A DNA stretch of 64,000 nt from Sapria himalayana (taxonomy: Eukaryota; Streptophyta; Magnoliopsida; Malpighiales; Rafflesiaceae). Below, piece by piece: positions 24,716-40,174 of this stretch (its first letter is position 1; each line of letters opens with the position of its first letter). The translations under genes were made by a program, and so were the position numbers. Location: positions 75,670-139,669 of the forward strand of contig JAREIK010003122.1 of assembly GCA_029783825.1 (NCBI GenBank), written 5' to 3'. Below the pieces are notes generated by a model. The model was not told where the DNA came from, searched no databases, and saw nothing but the letters and a program-made list of their open reading frames with translations.

Positions 24716-25640
24716 TCTACTCTAATATGAGTTTGGTTTTAATTTTATAATAATTTGCAACACATGATAGTAAAGAAAAATATTACACATTTGCATCATA
24801 AAAACCTGCAAAAGATATTTAGAAAAACCTTAAAGAACATAATGGAACAAGACATCCAATTATTTGACAACATGAAAAAAACATATTTTAGATTTAATTT
24901 TGCTGAGTAAGGGTAGAAAGCATTACCTCAAATCAAACCCTTCTACAGATATGATAAGCAATTAAAAGCAAGCAATAAATAATATATATATATACACAAC
25001 TTTAAAAGTTAGCACACTTTCGGGTGAATTGAAATCAATTAAACATTAAAAAGAATTAATAATAAAAAAACTTCACACTTTTATAAATATACAAGTGTTT
25101 AAAATATTTTTATAAATGTTACATATATAATTATATATATTTACCCTTTTATAAATATTATATAGTATATATATCACATTTATATAAACATTATAAATAT
25201 TTTATATTTATATAAAAATTTATATGTTATATAAATGTTTACAAATATGTATAAACATTTTATATGTTATATAAATGTTATATAAAAAAATATAAAAATG
25301 GATAATTTTATGTAAATGTTATATAAATATTTATTAACATCTATACGTATGTATAAATATTTATATATAACATTATATGTTTATATAAACTTATCAGTGT
25401 TTATATATAATGTAATACGTATATATATATTAAAGTATAGATATTTTATAAATAATGTCATATAATTGTATAAATGTATAAATGTTTATAAATAATGTTG
25501 TTTGTTTATAATATTTTTGGAGATAACAAAAACTGATCCAATAAATATTGATTTTGTTTTTTCCTTGAGTTACAGAAGCATAAAATAGTATGCATAATTT
25601 TTTTTATTAAATTACAGAAGCAGAAAACAATAAGCATAAA
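24716..25640. other. AT-rich DNA, no gene seen
   Basis: Low-complexity TATAAATGTTATATAA-type DNA at 25080-25500. I see no coding, RNA or transposon signature. Confidence 0.5.
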
Positions 25641-25649
25641 TTTTTTTTC

Positions 25650-25975
25650 TTAAGTTACAAAAGCATTTTGTATTTTAAATCTATAAAACACTAAAAATTT
25701 AAACAATAAAAAAACAAAGATCACACTTACCATTTGTGGTTTCATTATTAGCGGATATTCAAAATCATATAAGTGATGTAAAAATAGAAGAAAGATGAAG
25801 AAAATTGGGGGAAAATTTAAAAAAAAATAAAAACCAAATATTTTGTATAAACTAAACCCCACCATTGGTAATCAAATTGAGAGAGACAGAGAGATGTATA
25901 TAGTATTCTGAAGGAGAAGAGTAATGATAATATTACCTGGTGACAATAAGAGGTCGAATTTATAGGGTGCTTCCA
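25650..25975 (-). promoter_or_regulatory. Possible promoter and leader with short hydrophobic ORF
   Basis: On the minus strand a CCTATAAATTC TATA-like box lies at about 25965, followed by a CCAG-GTAATA donor-like site, a CT-rich leader (CTCTCTGTCTCTCTC near 25890) and an ATG at 25865 opening a 71-codon Phe-rich hydrophobic frame. The arrangement resembles a plant promoter plus 5' leader. The frame has no recognisable family and may be chance in AT-rich DNA. Confidence 0.3.
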
Positions 25976-25984
25976 TAATCCAGT

Positions 25985-26245
25985 TATGCTTCTCCTCTCT
26001 TCCTCTTCAAAAGATAGAAAAAATGTTTAAGTGATTAAATGCCTTAACATTTTTTTTCACGAAAACTAAAATTGTTTAAGTGATTGAATTTATCTCTTTT
26101 TTTATTTAAAAAAAAAGATGCTTCTCCTCTCTTCCTTTTCGAAAGATAGTAAAAATGTTTAAGTGATTAAATGCCTTAACATTTTTTTTTCATGGAAACT
26201 ATAAATGTTTAAGTGATTGAATTTATCACTTTTTTTTTATTTAAA
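25985..26245. repeat. Tandem duplication, ~130-bp unit
   Basis: Two copies of a unit containing GCTTCTCCTCTCTTCC, GTTTAAGTGATTAAATGCC and a TTTTTTATTTAAAAAA hairpin-like end, at 25987-26115 and 26118-26245. Older fragments of the unit continue into AT-rich DNA. Confidence 0.8.
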
Positions 26246-26369
26246 AAAATGAGACAAAAATATAAAAGTAAACTAAAATTATAAAAATAAATAAATTTAA
26301 ATAAAAAAAATGAAATAAATTTTTTTAACCATAAATGATAATATTTCATAAAAAAATTAAATAATAATA

Positions 26370-28048
26370 TATAATAATAAAGTATTTCATATAGATATAT
26401 ATATATTATGGTTATAAATTTTTAAGAATTCAATTTATTTTTTATGATTATAATATGAAATAATTATAAAGGAATAAAATTTCATAATATTTGATATAAT
26501 GTATAATTTATAAAATTCCAAAATTTATTTAAAGCTGAGAAGATCAATAAAAATGTTATATTTATTATTTTAATAAAAAGTAGAATATTATAATAGTAAA
26601 GATCTTACTCATTTGTTTAATTCTTATAAATTTCATTAGAGACAAAAAATAAAACTTGAATTAAAATCAACTTATGGTTAGTTTGGTAGTACTTTTTAAA
26701 AGTGTTTATAGGCCGAAAAATAATTTTAAGAATTTTTAGGACAAAAAAATTTCATTAGTAATTTTTTAAATAACACTTTTAAAACCCTAAAAAGACACCT
26801 GAAGTGTTCTTTTAATAACCACATTGAGATATTTATTTTTTTAATCATTAAATTTTTTTTGATGTAATTAAAACATCTATGTATTTATCTTTAAATATCA
26901 ATTTATTTTATTTTATATTTTATGACAAATTAGAAATTCTTTTTCTTAAATTTTAAAATCTTTTTATAAAATATATTTTTAAAAAGATTACTAGAATCAT
27001 TAAAATATTTATTTATTTTAAATAATATAAATATTTATTTGTTTATTAGTTAATTTAGATATTTTTATAAATTTTTTTAATTATTCATATAATTAATTAT
27101 TTTACCATTTTTGTAGTAGTAATTTTTATGAATTTTTATTTATTAATTAAAATATCTTAAAAAAACATTATAATTATATAATTAATTATTTAAAGTTTTT
27201 TTAATATAAATATTAAATTATCATAATTAAATATTTCATAAAAATAATATATATAGATTTTTAAAAATTTTATAATAATAAAAATAATTATTTTAGTCAT
27301 TATTAATATACAATTTTATTTGTGTTTATATATTTTTGAAATTATTTTTTTTATAATATCCTATTTTTATAATTATATGAAGTAAATGTGTTTTTCAATA
27401 ATTACTCATCAATAGGCCATGACATACGTTTAATATAGAAAATTACATAAAATATTAAAACAAATAATATATAAAAAAAAATTAAATAAATAAAGATTAA
27501 TGACAAAAATTATCCCCAACCTAAATAACAACAAAAAATCCCGAGCTAAATGCATATATTTTGTTAAAATTATCATTTAAGAAATAGTCACTTGTAATAA
27601 AATATAAAATATAAAAAAAATTCAGACAATTATTTAGCAACAGATAATGTCTTGATCTAATTTACTAGGAAAATTTCGTCACTAATTCTATTGCTAGATT
27701 TTCCTCTTTTCATTACACGGAAAATTATGAAAGAATAATAAGAGATTATGTCTCGATCTAATTAGCTAGGGAATATCCATCACTGATTCTATTGCTTATT
27801 CCAATGCTAGATTTCTCACTTTTCATTGCATGGGAATTTATAAAAGAAATAGTGACGGATTATGTCTTGATCTATTAGCTATGGAAATTTTATTGTTAAA
27901 TTTCACGCTTTTCATTGTGCAGAACTTTATGAAAAAAGTAGTTATGAGAAATTTATCTCTTGCTATTCCCTATCTAATCCAATGCTATTTAGTTAGGGAT
28001 TATTCCATAGCTAAATTTCCCTAGCTAAACTAACATTTTTTTGTAGTG
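26370..28048 (+). mobile_element. CACTA-type element arm E3, terminus at 28048
   Basis: AT-rich, non-coding. The last 400 bases carry TAGCTAGGGAAATT-like subterminal motifs and ~90-base tandem units (AGAGATTATGTCTCGATCTA). It ends with ATTTTTTTGTAGTG, the complement of CACTACAAAAAAAT, followed at once by AGATAGATAG. The whole arm is an inverted copy of 40647-42420 (for example the 26395-26650 region against 42360-42110). No transposase ORF is present, so it is a non-autonomous or truncated member. Confidence 0.75.
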
Positions 28049-31000
28049 AGATAGATAGATAGATAGATATATAGAAAGAAAGATAGATAGAAATATAGAA
28101 AGATAGATAGATAGATAGATAGATAGGTACATAGAAAGACAGATAGATAAATTGATAGATAGATAGATAGAATGAGACAAAATATATATAGAAAGATAGT
28201 CAGATAGTTAGAAAGACATATAGATAGATAGACAAAAAGATAATTAGACAAATAGATAGATAGAGAGATAGACAGATAGATAGATAAATAAATAGACAAA
28301 ATTAAAAAAAATTGATAAATAGGCAGACATATTGACAGATAGATAGAGAGAGAGATATGCTGGTAGACAAATACATAGATAGATGAAGAGACATATAGAT
28401 AAATATATAGATAGATAGGTAGGTACACTGATAGATACAAAGATTGATAGTAGATAGATAGAAAGAAAAATAGATAAATAGGTAGATAGATGAATAGATA
28501 GATAGATAATTAGATAGATAGATAAAATGATCGAAAGATAGAAACAGAGAGAGAAAGAGAGAGATAGATAGATAAATAGATAGATATATACATAGAAATA
28601 TATTTTGATATATAGATAGCTAGATAGACGACTAGATGAACAAATATATAGACAGATAAACAAATAGACAGATAGATTGAAATATATAGATAGAAAGATA
28701 AGGATATAAATAGATAGATTGATAGATATATAGAAAGATGGATAGATTGAGAGATTGATTGTTAGATAAATAGATAGATAAATAGATAGATAGAAAGATA
28801 GAGAGATAGATATATAGAATGAAAGAAAGAAAGAAATATAAAAATATAAAAATATATATAAATATATATAAATATAAATATAAATATAAATATAAATATA
28901 ATAAATAAATAAATAAATAAATATATATATATAGATTTATAGATAGATAATTAGATCGTCAGATAGATAGATAGATATATAGATCGATAGATAAATAGAT
29001 AGACAAATAGATATATAAACAAATAGACAAATAGATAGATAGATAGACAGATAGACATATAGATAGGTAGATAGATACACAGATAGATGAAAAAACATTT
29101 AGACATATATGTAGATAGATAGATAGATATATATATAGACTGAGTAGTAGAGAAACAGATAGATAGATAGATAAATAGATAGACAGATAGACACATAGAT
29201 ATATAGATAGAATGATACACATTTAGATAGATAGATAGAAAGATAGTGAGAGAAATAGATAGATTGTTAGATACATAGATAGATAAATATATAGCTAATT
29301 AGATAGATAGATAGATTAATAGAGCGATAGATAGATAGATTGATAGATAAATAAATAGATACATAGATAAATTGATAAATAGATAAATATATACAGAGAT
29401 AGATTAATTAATAGAGAGATAGATAACTAGATTAACAAATATATAGATAGATAGACAAATAGACACATGGACATACATATACATAGATAGAAAGATAGGC
29501 ATATAGTTAGATAGATAGATATATAAATATTCATAGATAAATAGATATATAAGATAGATTAATAGATTGATATACAGATACACATATACAATGAAAGATA
29601 ATTAGATATATAGATAGATATAAAGATAGATAGATTGTAAGATACACAAATAGACAATCAGATAGATAGATACACTAAAAGAAATATAGATAGATAGATA
29701 CACAGAAAGAAAGACAAATCGAGAGACCCACAGATAGACACACAAAAAGATAGATAGAAAGATAGATAGAAGATAGATAGATAGATATATAGATATATAT
29801 ATAGAGAGATAGATATATAGATAGATAGATAATTGATAGACAGATACATAGATAGATATTAAGATTGATAGATGGACAAACATAAATATTGATAGAAAGA
29901 TAGATAGACAAATAGACTAATATAGAAATAGATATATAGACAAATAGATAGTTGGAAAGATAGATATATAGTTTTAGAGATAGATTGATAGATAGATAGA
30001 TAAACAAAGTGACTAAGAGAGAGAGAAAGATAGATAGATAGACAAACTGATAGAAAAGTAGATAGATAGATAATTATGAAAGATAGACAAATAGTCAAAT
30101 CAATAAATATTCACATTGATAGATTGATAATTAAATAGATAGACATATATATAGATAGAAATTTATACTAATAAACAAATAGATAGATAGACTCATAGTT
30201 AGATAGATTGATAGACAAAAAGATAGATTGAAACATAGCAGATAGATAGATACACAAATAGTTAGATAGATCGATAGACATATATAGATAGATCGATAGA
30301 TAGATAGATAGCTAGTCATATAGATAGATAGATAGATAAATAGATTGAAATATAAATAGATAGATTGAGAAATTAATAGATAGAGAGAAAGATAGATACA
30401 TAGATAGACAGATAGTGACATACATTAGTGCATTATTAGATAGATAGATAGGTAGATACATAATTAGATAGATATATACATAATTAATTAGATATATAGA
30501 TAGATAAAAAAATAGATTGATAGATAGCTAGATAGATTATATATATATATATATATAACTAGATATAAAGACATATAGATTCATAGATTAATAGAAAGTT
30601 AGATACACAAAGAACAAATAGATAGATAGATACACACACACACACACACTCACTCACTCACTCATACACGCACAAATAGCTAGAAAGATAGACATATAGA
30701 TAGATAGAGAGAAAGACAAACATACACATAGATAGATAAACAGACAGACAAATATATATATAGATATATATATATATATATAGTGAAAGAGATAATTAAC
30801 AAACATATACATAGATAGATATTAAGTTTGATAGATGGACAAATAGACAGACAAATAGATAGTTAAATAGATAGAAAAATAGACTGATAAACAAATAAAT
30901 AGATGGAAAGAAAGATAGATAGAAAGTTATAAAAATTGATTGAGACATATATAGATAGACAAAGAGATAGATAGATAGTTAGAGAGATAGATAGATGGAC

Positions 31001-31395
31001 AAATTAATAGAAAGATTGACAGATGAATAGTTATAAAAAAAGATCGACAAATAGTAAATTAAATAAATAGAAACATAAATATATCAATAGTTAGATAGAT
31101 AGATAGACACATAGAAAGTTAGATTGATAGACAAATAGACAAATAGATAAAAAGTTAAACTTTTTGATAGACAAATAGATATATTGAAACATAGTTAGAT
31201 TGACAGATACACAAATAGATAGATAGATATGTAGATAGCTAGATATATAGATAGATATAGATATATAGATCGAAAGATAATTAGTCATATAAATAGATAG
31301 ATAAATAAATAGATTGAAAGATAAATAGAAAGATTTAGAGTTTGGTAGATACATAGATATATAGATAGATTGATAGATAAATAGATATATAGATA
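28049..31395. repeat. GATA tetranucleotide array 2a (~3.3 kb)
   Basis: Degenerate (GATA)n with GACA, AATA and GAAA variants. Starts on the base after the E3 terminus. Includes an (AAAT)n patch at about 28890-28925 and (AC)n/(ACTC)n at 30630-30665. Minus-strand frames are Tyr/Leu/Ser/Ile artefacts. Confidence 0.95.
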
Positions 31396-32924
31396 GATAA
31401 ATTTTGCTTGACACATATAAAGCATCCTAATATGGAGGGGTGTTCATGGTAGGCATTATATATTATGCAGAAATCCCCGGTCCTGAGGGGAGTGGCAGTA
31501 TTATGGTAATAAAACTTAACTTGCGCTGGATTATTATATATTACACCCCGGTCCTAAGGAGAGGCTAATGTGCAGCTATATTTCATGTGGTTATAGAATT
31601 GCAGTTTATAGAATTTTGTTATGTAGTCTTGGTGTCATGTGCTGCTAGTATATGCTTTTATAGAATTGTAGTTTATATTTCATGTTGGATTATTATATGC
31701 TTGTTATAGAATTGCAGTGTGCTGCTTGTATACCTACAAGGATTAGTGTTGTCATGTGCTGCAGTTTATATTTCATGTTGGATTTATATGTCGTATATAG
31801 AATTGCAGTGTGTGTGTTGTTCAGTGCTGCTATGTGCTATTTTGGCTGACATTTCCTCAGTTCTGAGGATAGGTATTGGCAGTTTTATGGCAATGAAGTG
31901 TATTCCTTTTTAATATTAAACATTAATACCCGGATCTGAAGGGAGAATAACAACATCCTGACTTACTATATTACAAGTTTTGTGTTGTGTTATGTTCAGA
32001 ATTGCAGGTTCTATTATGTGTTCTTGATGTAGAATAGGTGTTGGTGTGGCTGTTATGTTTCTGGAGTTGAATTTTAGATAAAAGTAGATGTATAAGCTTG
32101 CATAATAGTGGACATGATAAACACGAAGTTCTCTGGCTGGAGGGGGAAGTATCTTATATCATTCTGGATTACTATTTTGGGTTTTATCTAAAAGTAATAT
32201 AAATTGATGAGCATTGCAGATTATTTGGAATAGTTGGTTTAAATAGCAGAGATATAATACTTCGAAAAAAAGCCCTCACGGAGTTGGATATAACCCAAAG
32301 AAGTGTCAGGCACTAGATCTTCTGAAGCTAAGGAGCGATGGGAAAATACTTTTTATTTTGGTCTAGAGTCTATTTAACATTGATATGTACCTGTATTGGA
32401 TAGAGTTCCGTAATTAATTGTAAGGGCTTGCAAGGTAGATTGGATCGGTGTGGTTAAAAGGGATAGATAGGAAAGGGTCTCATGATATTGTATTGCAGGT
32501 TCTCTCATGGGAGCACGAGATATGGAGGAAGAGGGGCAGTTACGAAAGCTTGAGGAAGATGCAAAACTCGGGAATGAGTCAGGAGAAAAAGATCAAGCAC
32601 GGGCTAGGTCCAGAAGTAGTGGGATGTATATATACAAGTTGCATAGAGGGTCAAAATTCAAAGGATCTCAAATAATAAAGGATAATTAATGTAGGACAAA
32701 GCTGGAAAAAGAATTATTTCAGTTAAAAAGTCGAATTAAACATGACAAAAAAGAAATAAAAATGAAGGATGATGTAATTGAAATCAAAAGAAGTCCGAAA
32801 CTCAATATTTTTTGTTTTTTAGGTTAATGAGTAGAAAGGGTGTAGGAGGGCTAAGGGTAGATGTAGGTTGTAAAAATGGTATTCTTCGCCAAAAGAGATG
32901 GCTATTAATAATAAAACAACCTTT

Positions 32925-32945
<21 letters not shown>
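31396..32945. other. 1.5-kb non-GATA segment inside array 2
   Basis: A unique-sequence island, more GC-rich than its surroundings. It contains several imperfect copies of a CCCCGGTCCTGAGGGGAG-like word (about 31478, 31545, 31930) and of TATAGAATTGCAGTTTATA (about 31595, 31665, 31800). The 3' part (32500-32790) has a charged, coiled-coil-like reading in one frame (GQLRKLEEDAKLGNE, then LEKELFQLKSRIKHDKKEIK after a break). I cannot name a family. It may be an old retrotransposon or gene fragment inserted in the array. Confidence 0.5.
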
Positions 32946-32959
<14 letters not shown>

Positions 32960-34401
32960 GATAGATAGATAGATAAAAAATAGATAGATAAAAAATAGAT
33001 AGATAGATAAATAAGATATAAATAGATAGATAGATAACATATATATATAGATAGATAGGCAACTAGATATAAAGACATAAAGATAGATAGATAGATAGAT
33101 ATATAAAAAAATTGATATATAGATATATATATATATAGTTAGTAAGTTATTTAGTTAGTTAGTTAATTAATTAGTTATATAGATAGATAAATAGACTGAT
33201 AGAAAGATAAATATAAAGATAGATAGATATACACATATATAGATAGTTAGATAGATAGATAGATAAACATATAGATTAATAGATAGAGAGAAAGATAGAT
33301 AGATAGACAGATAGACATACAGATAGATAGATAGATAGTTAGTTAGTTAGTTTGATTGATAGAAATATAGATAGATAATTAGATAGATATATATATATAT
33401 ATACATACATACATAGATAATTAGATAAAAAGATTGATAGGTAGATAGATAGATAGACAAATAGAAAAATAAATAGATAGATAGACAAAGAGATAGATAG
33501 TTGGATTGACAAACCTGTTAGTTAGATAAATAGATAGATAAATAAATAGATAAACATATAGATAGATAGATAATAATATAGATAGATAGAAAGATAATTA
33601 CATAGATAGATAAATAGATAGATATATAGATAATTAGACAACTAGATAGATAGATATATAAACAAATAGACCAATAGAAAGAAAGAAAGATAGTTAGATA
33701 GACATATAGACAAATAGATAGATAAAAAAATAGATAGGTAGATAGGTAGATAGATAAATAGATAGATAGAGAGATAGATAGATAGATAATTATATAGATA
33801 GATAAAGAAAAATATATAGATAGACAACAAGAAAAATAGACACAAACTAACACTGAAAGAAATACAAATAGTAAAATATTTTGATATATAAATAGATAGT
33901 TATTTAAAAAGGTAAATAAATAGATAGATGGATATACAGACAAATAGACAGATAGATAGATATTTAGAAATATAAATAAATAAATAAATAAATATATATA
34001 TATATATAATGATAGATAGGTAGATAGATAATTAGATAGATGGATAAGCATATAGATAGATAGATAAATAGATTATAGATAGATGGATAAATATATAGAT
34101 AGATATATATATATATATATCAATAGATAGATAGATAAATAAAGAGATATATAGATAGATATATATATATATATATACATACACACAAAGAAAACTAGAT
34201 AGACCAACCTATACACACATAGATAGTTAGACATACAGATTGAAAAAAACCTAGATAGATAGATAGATAGATTGGAAGATACATTGATAGATAGATAGAT
34301 AGGTAGGTAGGTAGATAGATAGGGAGATAAATATTTAGATTTAAATTTTGCTAGATAGATAAATAAATAGAGAGATTGAAGACATATAGATAGATATATT
34401 G

Positions 34402-34440
<39 letters not shown>

Positions 34441-37400
34441 CAAATACACAGACAGATTTATAGATAGATAGATAGATAATTAGAAAGATATATATATTAG
34501 TTAAAAAGAAAAAAAGAAAGAAAGATAGATAGATATATAGGTATATAGATAGAATGACAGATAGATAGACATATAGATAAAGAGATTGATAGAGGTATAT
34601 AGATAGAATGATAAATAGAAAGACATATAGATAAATAGATTGATAGATAAATATATATATAGATTGAAAGATTGATAGATAGGTAGACAGACAAATTTTT
34701 AGATAGACAGAAAGTTAGATAGATAAATAGATAGTTAGTTAGTTAGACATATAGATAGATAGACAAATAAATTGGTAGACAAATAGACAGATAGATTGAT
34801 TGATATAGAGATTGATAGATAAACAGTTAGATTGATAAAAAGATATATAAATAGATATATATATATATATATATAGCTAGATAGGTAGACAAATAGCAGA
34901 TAAATAGGTGCATAGATAGATAGATAAATAGTAGATAGATAGATATATTAATTGATTGATTGATAGAAATATAGATAAATATATAGTTAGAAAGATAGAT
35001 AGATAGATGGATAGACAGAATGATAAATAGATACATAGAAAGAAAGAAAGCTAGATAGATAGATAGACATATAGATTATAGACAGATAGATAGATAGATA
35101 AAGTAAATAAACAGATATATTATTACATAGATAGATAGACATATAGATCATTATATAAATAGATAGATAGATAGACAGATAGGCAGAGATATATATAGTC
35201 AGATAGACATATAGATATATAGATAGATAGATAGGCTGATAGTCAGATAGGTAGAGAGACAAATAGGTAGATATGCATTTATATAGATAGATAGATAGAC
35301 AAATAGTCACATACATAGATATACAAATATAAAGATATACATATACACAAATAGTCAAATTGATAGATAGGCAGATAGGTAGATAGGTAGATAAATAGAT
35401 AGACAATTAAACAGATAAATAAATAAACGGATAGACATATAGATAGAAGATAGAAAAATATATAGATAGATCGACAAATAAATAGATAGACTAAAGACAA
35501 AAATATAGATATGTACATAAACAGATAGACATATAGATAGATAGTTAGATAAATAGATAGACAGATAAATATATAGATAGATAGACATATATAGAAAGAG
35601 ACATACAGATAGATAGATGGACAGATAGAATTATAGATAGATAGACATATAGACAGATAAAAGGTAGACAAATATACAGATAGATCGATAGACACATTTT
35701 TAGATTGTCAAATAGATAGATAGACATAAAAGAGAGATAGATTGATATAAAATAGACAAATAGATAGATAGATAGATTTATAGATTGACAGATAGACTAA
35801 TAAAGTGATATATAAATAGATATATAGATTGATAGATAGATAGAAAAATAGATAGATTGTTGATAGACTCATAAATAGAAAGATAGATAGGTAAATAGAC
35901 AAATAGTCAATTATAAATATTGAAAGATATATAGATTAACAGATAGATAGATATAAAAATAAATATATAGAAAACTAGACAGACAGATAGATAGATAGAT
36001 AGATATATAGAAAAGTAGACAGATAGATCGATTGACATATATACAAATAGAAAGATTGACAGATTGACAGATAGATAGATTGTCAGATAGACTGATAGTC
36101 TAATAGATAAATAGATAGATAAACAAATAGATGGTAGACAAATAGACAGACAAACAGATAGAAAAAATAAATAAAAAGGCAAATAGGCAATTAACAGATA
36201 GATATATATAAAGATAGAAAGATAAAATAGATAGGTAGATAGATATACAAATAGATAGATGGGCATATAGAATAATAGACAGATGGATAGATAGATAGAT
36301 AGACACATAGATAGACTGATATAAAGAAAGATAGATAGATAAATAAATAGATAGACAAATTGATAGAAAGGAAAATAGTTAGATATATATATATATATAT
36401 ATAGACAGATTTACATATAGACAGATAGACAAATATATAGATACACAGATAGACAGATTTATAGATAGACAGATAGACTGATGGATAGACATACAAATAG
36501 ACAAATAGACCAAAAAAATAATAACAGATAGCCACAAAGATAGATTCACAAAATTAGATAGACAAATAAGTAGATATCTAGGAAAATAGATAGATAGACA
36601 GATAAACAAATAGACAGATAGACAATTAGAGAGAGCGAGAGATAGATAGATATATAGAGAGAGAGATTGATAGATTGACAGATAGTTAGATAGATAGATA
36701 GACATATAAATATATAGATAGATTGGCATATAGATAAATAGACAGATAGAAAGATAAACATATAGATAGATATGCATATATGTAGATAGACAGATAGACA
36801 AATAGGCAGATTGGCACTTACAAAAATAAACAAATTGTCAGATAGATAGACAGATAAAATGATATACATATAGATAGATAGATAGGCATATAGATAGATT
36901 GGTAGATAGACAGATTGGCAAATAGATAAATAGGTACATAGTTAGATATGCAAAAACATAGATCGAAATATAGATAGATTGATAAATACATAGATCGATA
37001 GGTAGATAGATTGTTAAATAGACATATAAACATATAGGAAAATAGAAAGATAGACAAATAGGAAAATAGACAGATATACAGATAGATATATAGACAAATA
37101 GACAAATTGACATATCGACATATAGAAAAATACACATATAGACATATAGAGAGATATAAATATTGACATATAAATATATAGATAGATAGATAGATATATA
37201 GATAGATAAATAGATTGTTAGATAGACTAATAGAGAGAATTCAGATAGATAGATAAATATAAAGATAGATAGATAGATAGATAGATAAACACATATATTA
37301 ATTGATATACAAATAGTCAAATAGACAGATAGACAGAAAGACAGATACAAGAAAAGACATATAGATAGAATGATAGACAGATTGACATATAAATAGACCG

Positions 37401-37525
37401 ATAGATAGACAGATTAACACATAGTTAGATGACATATTGACATATAGAAAGATAAAAAAATTGAAAGATAGAAAGACAGATAAATTGGTAGATAGAAATA
37501 TATATAGAAAGAAATAAAGATAGAT

Positions 37526-37563
<38 letters not shown>

Positions 37564-40134
37564 TTAGATAGATAGATCGATCGATTGATTCATATATAGA
37601 TAGTTAGATAACCAGATAGATAGATAGATAGATAGTTAGTTAGTTAGAAATATAAACAATTAGACAAATAAACAGATAGAAAAAAAGTTAGACAGACACA
37701 CAGACAGATAGATTAATTGACAGATAGATAAAAGAAACATAGATAGATAGATATATAAACAAATAGATATGTTTACACTTAAAAAGATAGACAGATAGAA
37801 AAAAGATAGATAGATAGATGAATATTTGGATAGATAGATGGATAAAAAATCGATAAATAGTTAGATACCTAGATAGATATATAGTTAGATAGTTAGATAG
37901 TTAGATAGTAAAATTGTTAGATAGTAAGATAGTCATATAGATAGATCCACAAATAGGCAAATAAACATATTGATAGATATATAGAAAGACAGATATATAG
38001 ATTGACAGATTGATAGATTGACAGATTGACAAATTGACAGATAAAAAGATAGATAAATATACAGTTAAACATATAGATAGATATATAGATATATAGGTAG
38101 GTAGATATAAAGATAGGCATATGGGCAGCTAGAATGATAGACAATAAACAGATAGACAGATAGAAAGATAGACAAAATAAATAGATATATATATATATAG
38201 ATAGACAGATAGAAAAATAGATAAATATGCAAATAGATAGATTGACAGATAAACATATAAATAGATATATAGATAGATAGTTAGATAGGTTGATATATCG
38301 ATGGATAGATAGTAAAATATACAGATAAATAGATTGATAGATAGAAAAATAAATATATAGACAGATAGATAAACATAAAAGATATAAAGATAGACAGATA
38401 GATAAATAAATAAATAACCATATAGACAAATAGACTGGTAAATAGATATATAGAGAGAAAGATAGACAAATATATAGATAGACAAATAGAAAGATATAAA
38501 AATTAAAAGATAAATAGATTGATAGACAGACAAATTAACACATAGATAGATAAATAGATAGATAGATAGATTGACAAATGGATAGATAGATAGATAGATT
38601 GATAGATAGATATATAGATTGATAGCTAGACATATCGACATATAGACTGACAATTAGATATAGATATCGACATATTGATAGAGTGCTAGATAGACCAGTA
38701 GACAGATAGATATATAGATAGATTGACAGATAGATTAGTAGACAAATAAATAGATAGGCAGTTATATAGATATAAAGCTATACAAATCTACAGATAGAAA
38801 GATATATAATTCTAGAGATTGACAAATAGGCATATATATAGTTAGAAAGATATATAAATAGTCACCAAGGTAGATAGATAGATAGATATACATATAGACC
38901 TATAGATAGATAGATAGAAATACATATAGACCTATAGATAGATAAATAGATAGATATACAGATAGATATACAGATAGATAGATAAACAGATAAATATATA
39001 GTCCGATAAATAGATAGATAGATAGATTGATTGATTGATAGAAAGTCATTAGATAGAATGACAGATTGAATGATAGAAAAATTTAAAGATAGACACATAT
39101 ATTGATATATAGATAGATAGATATATTGATAGACAAATAAACAGATAGACAAATAGATATATTGATATATAGATAGAAATATAGATAGTTTGATAGATAG
39201 ATAGATAGATAAATAGAAAGAAACAAACAAACAAACAAAAAAGAAAAATAGATTGATATACAGATAGATATATAGTTATATTAATAGTTAGATTGATAGA
39301 TCGATATATAGATAGATAGCTAGATAGTTAGATTGAAAGAAAGAAAGAAAGATAGACCTATAGACAATTAGACATATAAATAGATAGACAAATAGATAAA
39401 TAAATGATACATTTATAGATATACAAATAAATAAATAGTCATATAGACAGACAGATACATAGACAGATAGAAAGATATACAGATATACAAATAGATAGAT
39501 TGACAAATTTGAACATAGATATATATACAGAAGGATAGATAGACATATAGGCAGATATGCATAAACACAAATAGATAGATTGACAAATAAATAAATCGAT
39601 AGGTAGATAGATATTAAGATAGATTTGCAAGTAGATAGATAGATAAATATATAGATATACAGATAAAATGATAGATAGATAGATAAATAAATATATAGAC
39701 AGATAAAAAGGTAGTCAAATTGATAGATAGATAGATAGACATATATTTAGATAGATAGATACACAGACAGACACATAGATAGATAGATTGATAGATAGAA
39801 ATATTTACAGATTAATATTAGTCATATAGATATATTGAAAGATAAAATGATATACAAATTGATAGATAGATAAATATATAAATAGTTAACAGAGATGCAG
39901 ACATATAGATAGATAGATAGATAGTAAGACATATAGACAGATATATAGATAGACTAATAGATAGATAGATAGTTCAATAGATCAATAGATTGACTGATAG
40001 ATAGATAGATAGATAGACAAATAGTCAGATAGACAGATAGATCGATAGATAGATAGATAGATAAATAGAAAGATAGATAGAGAGACAGATAAATAGAAAG
40101 ATAGATAGATAGTAAGAAAGACAAATAGATAGAT

Positions 40135-40174
<40 letters not shown>

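Noticed and set aside
32300..32350. 5S rRNA-like words (GAAGCTAAG, GATGGGA, AATAC)
   Set aside because: Only short matches in roughly the right order. The plant 5S internal promoter boxes are not present and length is wrong, so I do not call a 5S gene or a 5S-derived SINE.
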